Of a stretch of DNA of 64,000 nucleotides, positions 54,701 to 64,000 are shown one piece after another; positions within the stretch are counted from its first letter, which is position 1; every line of letters starts with the position of its first letter. Location: NCBI RefSeq assembly GCF_013368755.1, contig NC_049563.1, positions 5,642,001 through 5,706,000 of the forward strand, in the 5' to 3' direction. The translations under genes and the position numbers were made by a program. The notes under the pieces are model-generated. The model ran no database searches. It was not told the DNA's origin and saw only the letters and a program-made list of their open reading frames with translations. Origin of the DNA: Talaromyces rugulosus. Its lineage: Eukaryota > Ascomycota > Eurotiomycetes > Eurotiales > Trichocomaceae.

Positions 54701-57700
54701 GGTTCCTTGGCAGCAATATTATGGAACAGAGTATTTCCCGCGTAGTCTGTGGCATCAGGATCAAGACCAAGTCCGATCAAACGCCCCACGCGACCTTTCA
54801 TCGTAACACAATTGTGCAAGAGGGTTTGGCCTTTGTAGTTGCGTGTGTCAAGGCAGGCTCCCAGGGCAAGAAGAATCTCATAAGTCTCGAGGTTTTCCTT
54901 GAGGGTAGATCGTTTACTGGCGTAGATAAATTTGAAGAGAGGAGTCTCACCTTTATGGTTCTGGCTCTCGAGATTTGCGCCCGCATTCATTAGATTAGAA
55001 GCAAAATTTTGGCACTCTCCTATTGTAACGTGCAAAGGAGTATCGCCATGCTTGTTACGTAGACTTGGGTCGGCCCCCGCAGACAGAAGAGCATCAATCA
55101 CATCACCCTCCATATTCCAGTTTCGCATCGCCATGTGTAGTGGACCGTTGCCATCAGAATCGGTGGTGTTGATATCAGGCTTGTATCTTAAGAAGTTAAG
55201 TACGGATTCACAGCGAAGACCCTCAACTCGACAATGTAGTGGTGTTTTCCCTGAATCTTGTAGTCTTTCGTTGATATTGACTACCCCTGTTCCCATAATT
55301 TGAGGAAGTAGCTCATCATCTGACGAGCCATCTGTATGAATGGAAATTCCACCACCACCACCAGCTTCTAACAATAGCTTGACGATCTTGAGGTTGTTAT
55401 TGAAGGTGTACCCCAAAGCAGTAAAGCCCGCTTCACTTTTCACGTTGACATCGGCACCAGCTTTGAGCAAAATACCCAAGCATTCCGCTATGACAGATCC
55501 GTGAGGTAAATGACCAAGTCCACAAAGAGCATGTAGGGCAGCATATCCTCTCGGCTCCGTTTTATTGTCACCTGACCATTTATGACCACCAATTCCAGCA
55601 AACTCGTCTCCAGAATAAGAACAAATGATGTTCGGGTCAGCACCTGCACGTAGCAATACCTCTATCGTATTCTGGTCACTCTCTTTACAGGCACGGAAAA
55701 GCGCAGTGTCTCCGCGAACCTTGGCATTCACGTCAACACCTGGATGCTGAAGGATCCGGAATACCAGGGTTGCGTGCCCCCCGCTTGCTGCCCAGTTAAG
55801 AGCTTTGTGGCATGTTTCGATGTCTTTTAGGTATGGAAGTAACTCTGATACCGCACCGACATGGCCATTATTGCATGCATACATAAGCGGTGTGTGTCCT
55901 ACTGAGACCGGTGCATTTCCACAAAACCGTCCGGGATTCTCCTTTGTTTTTGGAGTCAGAGGGTCAACACCGGCAAAAAGCAAGGTTTTCACAACTTCTA
56001 CACAATTGTTACTAGCAGCTGCATGGAGAGGCTTAAGTCCCGTGTGCGCCTCTCCATCGGGATCAGCTCCGTTAGCAAGTAGGATTCGAGCAACGCCCGC
56101 ATCGCCAGACGTGGCAGCCCAGTACAGAGGGGTATTGCCATGAGAATCTCGAACATCAGGATTAATATCTCCTTGCTGTAGCAAGCATGCAGCGTATTCA
56201 GCGAGGCCAGTCCGAGAAGCAATATGAAGAGGAGTAAGTCCATGGATTTCGGTTGTTGGCCAATCAATGTCCAGCCAAGCGAGTAGTCTCTGTTTGTCTG
56301 CAAAGAAGGTGTTGAGAATATTATAAAGGAATTTCATATCTGCACCATCCTGAATGGCACGATTGGAATGAATATACCAATTTTCAGCAGCATATTCCAG
56401 GAATGGAAACTGCAGTCTGACTTTACTTTGCCGGGACTTTTTAGGCCGGAAGAACTCAGACGTTGAATCCCGCTTCTTAATTTCCAGATTGTCAAGACAA
56501 CCAGACCTTAGATAATCCAGACAAGCAACAGCAAGACGTTTATTCGTTGGTGCGGCCTCGAGAACCGGATAGAAACAATCATTGGCTGCATTTGTGCGAG
56601 TAAACCCCTTAAGAAACTCGGTGAACGAATGGTGAACTACCGGGACGGTCTCATCCGGAAGAACTTCCAGTAGCGGACCGCAGGCAGCTCGCACTAGGTC
56701 CTTAGTTTCTTTCAGGCTGCGATGTTCAGTTGGAACGAGTGTTGCTTTCACGATTTCGGCAATTTCTAGAAGACGAAGTGGACGAGTCGCATGAGTGACG
56801 AATTGTAAGATGAAAACCTGAATCTCATCGGGAACATTGGAACGCTTTGCATGCTGTCGCAGCAACTTATTATACATGACATTCAGATCGGCTGGCAACG
56901 CCTTCAAAACCTCATATACATCGGCACCCGGCTCTACAAAGGCATCCATCAGAGTTTGGCATATAAGAATAAACCATTTGTCCGGCCGGGGACGGCTTCT
57001 ACAATGACACTCCTATGCTCTTCCGGAATAGTGGAGTTTCCAAGCCGGTATTGAACGTCGGCCGCAATATCAATATCCACCAGGCGTTCTTCCAGCCGAA
57101 TTTGCGCAATATGAAATGACATGGAATTTCCAAAGCCATCACCGGGCGCGAAGTAATCAAGACCTTGATTTTCGCTGGATGCCACTGGCCTAGCTCGACT
57201 AACGCATGAAGGAAATCATCATTTCCTTGGTCCATCTCATCCAGGGCATCTGTGACGCAGTACACTTTAGGAAAAGCGGACAATGCAAATTTGAGGTTCT
57301 TCAACAAGTCGCTTAGAGATATACTGTCAAGGGACCGCTGTTGCTCAAGATAGTCTTTCTTCAGTTTAGCCTAAAGTGGCGGGCTATGATTAAAGATTTA
57401 GCATAACCAATCCCGCAACGCGGCGATGGGTTTATAATTTGCGTTAATAATTTGTCGGAAAAAGAAATATAGAACTGGAACATCCTCTTTGCGCAGCTGA
57501 TTGATGATTGAAGCTGCCATAACCGACGTGCCGGAGCCTGGAATGCCCTTGATCCACAAGAGTCCGTCGTCATGGCTTTGATGCCATCCTTGATAGGTGG
57601 TGGTAGATGTGAGCCACTCGCCTGTCCCTACCAAATAGGACGACAGGTGTCTTGAAAATTCACTTCTTTCCTCTTCATAGGGAGTTTGTTGTAGCCATTC

Positions 57701-57826
57701 TCTGATTTTTTTTTTAATGTCTTCTACCGATAGAGGAGTAATGTTTTCTGTTTCAAATTCAGGAACAGCACTTGGCTTTACCAGGATGAAATCACCTTCC
57801 TCAGAGCCGGAGCCAAAAGAGGACAT
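51762..57826 (-). pseudogene. Giant NACHT-ankyrin (NLR-like) pseudogene
   Basis: Start ATG at 57826 opens MSSFGSGSEEGDFILVKPS, then a NACHT domain whose P-loop reads GIPGSGTS (Lys changed to Thr, codon ACG). Two in-frame stops follow where relatives have Gln: TAA at 57398-57400 and TAG at 57371-57373, with the frame then continuing normally (AKLKKDYLEQQRSLDSIS, CVTDALDEMDQG, KVLITSRPVMALE). Frameshifts lie near 57115 (back to RLEERLVDIDIAADVQ) and near 56950 (AKL to MDAF). A 1065-codon block (53752-56949) with about 25-30 ankyrin repeats is uninterrupted. Further breaks occur at 53.55-53.75 kb, near 52.72 kb and at the stop 52326-52328. The original would exceed 1900 residues. It is clearly non-functional as a whole; fragments might still be expressed. 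Confidence 0.85.
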
Positions 57827-59471
57827 GATGTATTTGATTTTTTGATAAAAGAAAAAAAAAATTTCTCTTTGGTTTGTATTGAAAGTTGTCAAGGAGAAGC
57901 GGAGGTGTAGTGGCTATAGCAGGGTGTGTTTGTCTTTGCGCCGTGGTCTGGTTCCTCGAGTTTCCTTTGTAATATCTACCCCTCATTATTATGCTGGAAG
58001 TGCCTTCTATTGGCTGCTTAGCTACGAGGCTGACAGGCTGGGCAAGGCTGGGCACATTCCAAACACTGTCCTGTCGCACACCTTTTCTAGTACTTATATT
58101 GGTATATTGTACGCGGCGGGTATAAATGGAAGCTAGCTTGAATACCAAGAAAGTATATAGTAGTATGCTCAGCGAGATTTAAAAATTACTTTTGATTTAT
58201 ATTTAATTAAAAAAACTGTTCCATACTAAGAAACAAATGGAAGTACGCTCAATACTAAGAAATTACATAATAAACATGTGCAGGAGCGGCGATCAAATTT
58301 CATGGGATACGTAGTCTCTACCACCAGCCTTAAATGTCCGTGGACGCGGATCAATAATAAACGTAATTTATTATAACGACCCACTTTAGTCCTTTGCAAG
58401 GAGACAATATTATTAGTTGACGTGATGACTTGACAAACTCTTTGTTTTCAATAATGCGATTTTCTTAACTACGGTAAATTGCATGTCGACTATATCCCAC
58501 AAAAACGAAGCGGCAAGTAATATCCAGACCAGTAAATAAAAAAGTGGTCAGAACAGTATACATTTTGATCTTTACAGTTGGCTGAACCTTCTCGATGGCG
58601 AGTCCTTTTGCTTCGGGAACCGTGACGATGATTGTCTGTCCCTTAGAGCTAGAAGGGGGAACGATAGGATTCTAACAGTGTAGGATTCTTCTCTACGTGC
58701 AGTGGATTTTACATATCCAGAACTTGTTACAAGCAATACTAAAGCCTTATCCGCCTCAAAAGCTATTATCTATAGTGCTATCGATGCCTTTTAGTGACAG
58801 TGGCACCTCTAGCCATTAATCAAGCAAAGAGTGGATTGCCGGTCCTGTCATAGGCCATATGGCATCAGTAATGATTGTTTCGTAGGACTTTTCTGGTGAA
58901 GGAAAATAGGAGGAGACGGAGAAACAGTAATCGTCACACCGAAACCTAATAAATTCTTCTTTATATCTGAGGCAGAGTCATGACTGGTCAGGCAGGAGAT
59001 GTCAGATCATCAGCCTTTATGTGAAGTGGAAGAGTCGACCTCCAGGCATGAATTGGAAATCCAATACTGGATACACATCGACTGATTTTACTTAAAATAA
59101 TACAAAATTGCCTTAGTAGACAAATTCTTAATATATAATATGCTTAGAATTCTCAACATCTTCTACAATTTATCGTATTTAATGTAGTTATTGGCATCTA
59201 GTTATGCGAGACATTGAGGGGATCATTAAGGGATAGTAGCTGGATGAATCTAAAAATTGCATTTGTTGGAAATAATGAATGCATACTCGAAGTATGGACT
59301 TAGATGGGATGTCTTCAAGTATGTTCTCTGTTCTCTACCTGAGTTTCGTAGTCGACATGCTCTTATTTGAGGTGGATATTACATGATAGCAGGTACTATG
59401 CAAAGACTGAAATGGAGAATCATGTAGAATGACGATTAAACCCACTGAAACATCTTTTGTTTACTGCAGTA
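57827..59471. other. 1.6 kb intergenic region
   Basis: Promoter side of the NACHT pseudogene and 3' flank of the 2EXR gene. Contains repeated ATACTAAGAAA/ATACCAAGAAA words (58142-58262), otherwise nothing recognised. Confidence 0.55.
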
Positions 59472-60223
59472 CTAATGGCCAAAGTCCCACGACAGCCTCA
59501 CACAACGGTTTGCACTATGACAATGCCTAGCGAGCGCAAAGAGAACCTTGATGATATCTGCGACCGGGACGTGTTCTCTCATCTCTGCGTCATATCCCAC
59601 CGATCGCTTAAGGGTAGCGTTGAATGCCTCAGTTACTGCTTCAGCATCATCCCAGTCGAGATTGTCATCACCGATTCGCCCATTCTGGGTGGAAATGTCT
59701 GAATCGCGGGTGAACTCAAGGCCAAGCAAGTAGTTGTACGAATCCTCGAACACTGGTTCACTGTAATTGACCTCCAAATTGGTGATAAACTGGAGACAGC
59801 CAGTAGAAACGATAGTAGAGCACATATCGAGAAACTTATTTAGCTGGCTATCGTCATCTTCTCTAAAGGGATACATGCCCTCCTCGTATCCAATTACGTC
59901 GATGTCCATTGAGATGTAGAATGCGTTTTCACCATAATAGATTGGCAGAGCTTCAGCACGGAGCTGTTTGCACACCTGAGCGAGGGCTGGTGGCCTGAGG
60001 GTGTACTTGACTCTCTCGTATTTGTTCCCCTGTTTGACGAGGGCGAGACGGTAAACTTCGACACGAAGCTCGGGTGGCAGATTCATGAATCTGAATGGCT
60101 GCTATTGCAGTCAAGAAAATAAGTAAAGGAGCGACTGAGATGGCAAGGGCGAACACAACTTACAGCATGTTTGTCCCTCTCGGAGATCTTGGAAATCTTC
60201 TTGAGAAACTTCTTGCGTACCAT
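59472..60223 (-). CDS. 2EXR/F-box-like domain protein
   Basis: Exon 60164-60223 and exon 59472-60101 (62 nt intron, GTAAGT..AATAG) give 229 residues. The basic start MVRKKFLKKISKISERDKHA is spliced in phase 0 to QPFRFMNLPPELRVEVYRLAL, the signature of the large fungal family of F-box-like/2EXR proteins, followed by LAQVCKQLRAEALPIYYGENAFYI, the second conserved block. The rest is acidic and variable. Such proteins are often SCF-type adaptors or of unknown role; fungal genomes carry dozens, many in accessory regions. No lesions. The splice fits because the family motif begins right at the junction. Confidence 0.85.
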
Positions 60224-60757
60224 AATTGCCGCTGATAGGAGAGATACCTAGGACTCAGATCGTACCCTGACATCAACGAGGAGCAGGGTGTAGCTAAGCT
60301 ATCGAGTGGTTGGCAAGAGCAAAGTGGGGAGAGGATCAAGGTGGATATAAAAGTAAACAGCAGCACCGCTTGCCCTCACGTGACACAAATCCTTTGTTGA
60401 ATTTTCTAAAACACCACCAAAAAGGGTCAATTCTCATTAGTATGGGTTTGTTTTTAATTCATTATCGATTGATAGGCTGACATACCCCACTAGGTTGGAT
60501 AGTATATTCATGGATATATTGGCAACTGAATACAATTATTCATTATTTTGGGTGACCAACAAAACCCAACGTTTGCTGCAAAATCTCACTGTTTTTAGTA
60601 AAAAACCAAGTGTCTGCATTTAGAATTTAAACTCCAAGCAATTTGTTCAGGATAATTCGCAGCCACTTGAAGGAATTTTAAGTGAAGCTACACTTATAAG
60701 TGTTGAACTTTCTACCTAACGTTCATGAAGGGACAAAGTGATCACATTATCACATTA
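60224..60757. other. Intergenic
   Basis: AT-rich 534 bp with a short TCACATTA tandem repeat at its right end (60741-60762). No gene. Confidence 0.6.
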
Positions 60758-62282
60758 TCACAGCGAATTAAACAAGCCCTCAAACATAGGTAATGCTTCA
60801 CTCACGTCGCCAATCAAAGTCGATGTTTCATTAACAAACGATGGCGTCAGCAAAGAGTTTGCGTTTTTCAGAATGGAACCCAATTCCGTAATTGTATTAT
60901 CCGTTAGTAAAGACTTAAGTGCGGGGAATAGAGGAACAACATAGCCCAGAATATCCTTGAGCGACTTCACGAGTGGAGGGGTAAAAAGCTCATCTGCGTC
61001 ACTGATGATACTCCTCATCTGGTTGACAAAGGTAGCGGTGAGCAGGCCTCCGTCATTCATGAGTAAAGTCTTAAGACTGTTGATCATATTCGTTATAAGT
61101 GGTGGTTTGATTGCTGGTGCTAGACGCAGAATATCACTGATAAGGGTATAGCAGGCCACCGACATCGTCAATGATACCTCCGGTCTCATTGACAAACTTA
61201 GCCGTCAACAAGGTGCTAGAATTGTCGAGGAGGCTTTCTATTTTGTCGATAATATTCCTTGTCAACAATGACTTGATTGCAGGAATCAAAGGAGAGACTA
61301 GCGAAAGAATCTCCGAAATAGCAGTTTGGAGTGTGTTAATGGCAGAGGGAGTAAGAAGTCTGTCAACGTCATTGATCATACCAGAAGGCTGGTTGATGAA
61401 CTGTGGTGTCAACAGCATGTTAGCATTCGAGATCAGCGATTCAATTGACTTGACATTGTTGCCACCGAGGGGAGCGTGCGCCTCGGAGACCGCTAGACTG
61501 GCGTTGTTGACGAGACCGCTTGTTAACTTGACAAACGTTGGAGTCAAAAGACTATTCGCATTTGTAAGGAGGGCCACTATCTCCTTGACAATATCGTTGC
61601 TGAGGAGACCATTGGCCTCGGTGACAAGTGGGGTGGCATTATCGATCAAGTTACTAGCCTTCTTAACAAAGCTTGTGGTAAGAAGACCGTTTGCACTTTT
61701 GATCAATGTTTCAATTGCTTTGACGTTGTTCCCACCTAGGAGACTAGGTGTGTCATTCACAACAGGAACAGCATCGTCTATAAGTGTGCTTGCCTTATGG
61801 ACAAAGTCTGACGTGAGAAGAACGTTTGCATTGTCAATTAATTTCTCGACTTTGCTAATGAAGCTCAAAGTAAGAAGGTTGTTGGCATTATCAACCACAC
61901 TCCAAAATTTGTTATCAACTAGAGGAGCCAGGCCAGTAGCAAGGCAATCAAAGGTATTGATGATGTTAGGGAGTAAGTTGAGAAACGCTTGACTTCCCAA
62001 GATTTTCAACAAGTCCCCCAAATCTCCAGCGTCGCCAGATAGGTCACCTAGGAGGTTGCTTAGGGGACCACTGCCCGATGACGTGGTAGATGAAGACGAA
62101 GTGGATGGTTGACTGGAAGCAGCTGCGCTATTAGAGCCCCAAGTGTTTCCTCCGGAGGGGACGGTTCTCTCTTCGGCTGGTTGACTTGAAGTAGTAGAAG
62201 CACCTACGCCGGAGCTCCTGGTATATGTCGATACAGTGATCAATGGGACAGACACAGACGTTGAAGAAGCGTACGGTTCCAT
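60758..62282 (-). pseudogene. Helical tandem-repeat protein gene interrupted by a frameshift
   Basis: The first frame (61134-62282, 382 residues) begins with a Ser/Thr-rich segment (residues 1-75), then alternating amphipathic units of the type LLTxxFVxxxSxLIDxAxPLV and LLGGNNVKxIExLIxNAN; two adjacent 100-residue stretches are clearly duplicated. It stops right after GGIIDDVGGLLYPYQ. The same repeat resumes in another frame (61135-60758: LISDILRLAPAIKPPLIT, LLTPSFVNETSTLIGDV) to a stop at 60758. Compared with the preceding unit about ten residues are missing at the junction, as expected for a deletion of a non-multiple of three. The Ser/Thr-rich start suggests a wall or secreted protein, but no signal peptide is present; an upstream AATAG splice acceptor suggests a missing first exon. 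I recognise no family. Confidence 0.6.
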
Positions 62283-62542
62283 TGATAGGCCGGAGGTATA
62301 GACTGTAATCTCAGAAGGACCGAGGCTGGCGGCCTATTATTCTGCTTATACTCCGCTGTCCGAACTATCCATGCCAGTTTTATTTCACGGGAACCGCTGA
62401 CTTCGAATTTCCTATCAATATTTCCGGCCGCTGCCTATTTAGACAAAAGAAATCTCATCTCTGATCACTGCATCCAATTGAATGTGAACTGTGTACTTTA
62501 CATGTATATAGGTGAAAGTTGGCTAGCCCAATATAGCCCACC
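62283..62542. other. Intergenic between divergent decayed genes
   Basis: 260 bp; minus-strand frame continues open upstream of 62282 to a TAG inside AATAATAG, which could be a splice acceptor. No first exon recognised. Confidence 0.4.
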
Positions 62543-64000
62543 ATGGCCCATTAGCGATCCTACGATTTTATTGTCGTCAGTCTATCAATAAACCGCTTAC
62601 CAAATTCATAGGTGGCCCGTCCGGATGTACTACGTCACTAGCAAACTCAGCCAAGAAGCCGAGCGTATTGCTCCTAGAAGCTAGCGGGCGGAATGAGGAC
62701 AAATCTCTGCGGGTCGATGGAAAGCGCCGGAAGACATTCATGGAGGAGAATATGAATTGGGTATATCAGACGACCCCGCAGGAGCACTGCAACAGCCGTA
62801 AACCCGATTACTCACGCGGTAAGGGGCTCGAGGGCGGCTCTTCGATCAATTTTGGAGTTTACACTGTCAGGGCATGAGACGAGTATGACGGATGGGCCGC
62901 CGAGGTCGAGGACGATACTTTTGCCAGAGACAAGATGCAGGCGCGGTTCAAAAGACTAGGAGCGTTTGATAGCACAATTGATGTCCCAGAAAACTAGAAG
63001 TATGGACAGTTTAAACTTACAGACCATGGCAATAAAGGTGGCTTGCACGTTAGCTATGCCAAAGAATGGGAATCCGATTTGGCAATGGTGTTGGATGCAT
63101 TCGCAGAAGTTGGAGCTCAGCGGAATCTTGATCACAACTCTGGTAATCCCCTTGGATTCGCACTTTGTATCAATTCCGCTTCTAAGGGCATTCGATCAAC
63201 CACTATTGATCTGTTGATCGAAGCCTCGGTTATTTTGGTCATTATCTCCGATGGTCTGGTGCAACGCATTATATTGAACAAAAATAAGGCTGTGGGAGTG
63301 GAAGCTAATGGCAGAGAATGTGAGTTTTATCGAAGGGTTGGTTACCTGGTTTCTGAAAAAAACTCACGGATGTTCGCAGATTGTGCCTCGAAAGAGGTCA
63401 TCGTCTCCGCAGGACCGCTTGAAACCCCCAAGATGTTGATGCATTCTGGCATCGGTCTAGCCGAAGAACTAAGCAAGTTCAACATTTCAGTCATTCAAGA
63501 TCTACCAGCCGTAGGCCAAGGTCTCCGTGATCACGTCTTTGTCTCACTTATCGTGACACGCAACCCCAAAACCAACGACTGCAATTATTTCCACCGAGAC
63601 AAAGTAGTCACGGAGGCCGCAAGTCCGTCCAAGATTTCATGAACCGCGAGACCATTCCTCACCACGAGATTGTTGGCCATTTCCCCGTACATTTCACCTT
63701 TCCGCAGCTCTTCGGTCTGCCTGTGTTCTTGATGAACGAGCAATCTGTTGGGGAGGTGCGATTGCGGTCGTCCGACCCGGATGAGCCGCTTTTGTTCAAT
63801 CCCAAATTCCTCGAGCATCCATTTGGCCGGCGAGCATGTATTAAGATATACCGTCATTTGTGGGACCTGACCAAGCACCCTTCTTTTGCGTAGGATACCG
63901 TCTCCACAATCATGGCACCAGTATCCTAGTCCGATAAAGACATTCTTCAGTTCTGGAAAAACAGGATAACGTCTAGTTGGCACATGACGGGAACCGTGAA
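62543..64000 (+). pseudogene. GMC oxidoreductase (choline-dehydrogenase-like) pseudogene, cut by window end
   Basis: Ordered GMC-family blocks: YDFIVV at 62561 (start of the FAD fold), GPSGCTTS, VLLLEASGRNED, GKGLEGGSSINFGVYTV (GMC signature 1 region), GGLHVSYAKEWESDL, NPLGFALCINSASKG, SKEVIVSAGPLETPKMLMHSGIG (signature 2), PAVGQGLRDHVF, and the C domain (VRLRSSDPDEPLLFNPKFL, SSWHMTGTV) at the right edge. One intron still looks spliceable (GTGAGT near 63321 to CGCAG near 63382). Lesions: TAG at 62552, a broken frame around 62575-62620, TGA at 62875, TAG at 62995, a frameshift near 63625 and TAG at 63891. Family enzymes oxidise alcohols with FAD. The catalytic His region lies at or beyond the window end. 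Confidence 0.85.

Noticed and set aside
53752..56949. The 1065-codon ankyrin frame as an independent functional gene
   Set aside because: It starts in the middle of the NACHT C-terminal region, and the upstream domain continues in other frames with stops, so it is better read as part of a pseudogene.

Overview
The window is nuclear DNA from a filamentous ascomycete, most likely Eurotiales (Aspergillus or Penicillium type). The evidence is genes split by short 48-95 nt introns with GT..CTAAC/CTRAY..AG signals, Zn2Cys6 regulators, STAND/NACHT-ankyrin proteins, 14-TM DHA-type and DAL5-type transporters, CAZymes such as GH54 AbfB, CE12 and GH76, and stop codons that look RIP- or deamination-derived. 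I rebuilt exon structures by hand from frame continuity and splice signals. No tRNA, rRNA, CRISPR array or intact transposon was found.

Layout. 0-11.7 kb: an intact NACHT-ankyrin (NLR-like) gene, a tiny two-exon gene, a decayed FAD-monooxygenase, an intact 7-exon 14-TM MFS exporter and a membrane-anchored UDP-glycosyltransferase. 14-24 kb: a neutral amino-acid permease behind a GC-rich promoter block, a secreted rhamnogalacturonan acetylesterase (CE12), a DFG5/DCW1-like GH76 protein and a long-chain alcohol oxidase ending in the peroxisomal signal SKL. 25-31 kb: a compact set of an SDR dehydrogenase, a class II ketose-bisphosphate-type aldolase and an SMP-30/gluconolactonase-like protein sharing a 270 bp divergent promoter, and a Zn2Cys6 regulator. 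This looks like a small sugar or sugar-acid catabolic cluster. 32.6 kb: GH54-CBM42 arabinofuranosidase.

35-47 kb: an O-methyltransferase, a second Zn2Cys6 regulator, a DAL5/allantoate-type permease, and a 1289-residue A-T-R-R megaenzyme. The last has the exact domain order of the fungal glycine betaine reductase ATRR, which makes choline from glycine betaine. 47-51.7 kb is an AT-rich gene desert holding one small tail-anchored-like protein.

51.8-64 kb is decayed: a very large NACHT-ankyrin pseudogene with in-frame stops, frameshifts and a mutated P-loop lysine; an intact 2EXR/F-box-like gene; a helical tandem-repeat protein interrupted by a frameshift; and a GMC oxidoreductase pseudogene running off the right end. 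The pseudogenes beside intact accessory genes suggest a fast-evolving accessory or subtelomere-like region. Pectin/arabinan side-chain enzymes (CE12, GH54) and the putative sugar cluster could act together in plant-polysaccharide use, but that is inference.
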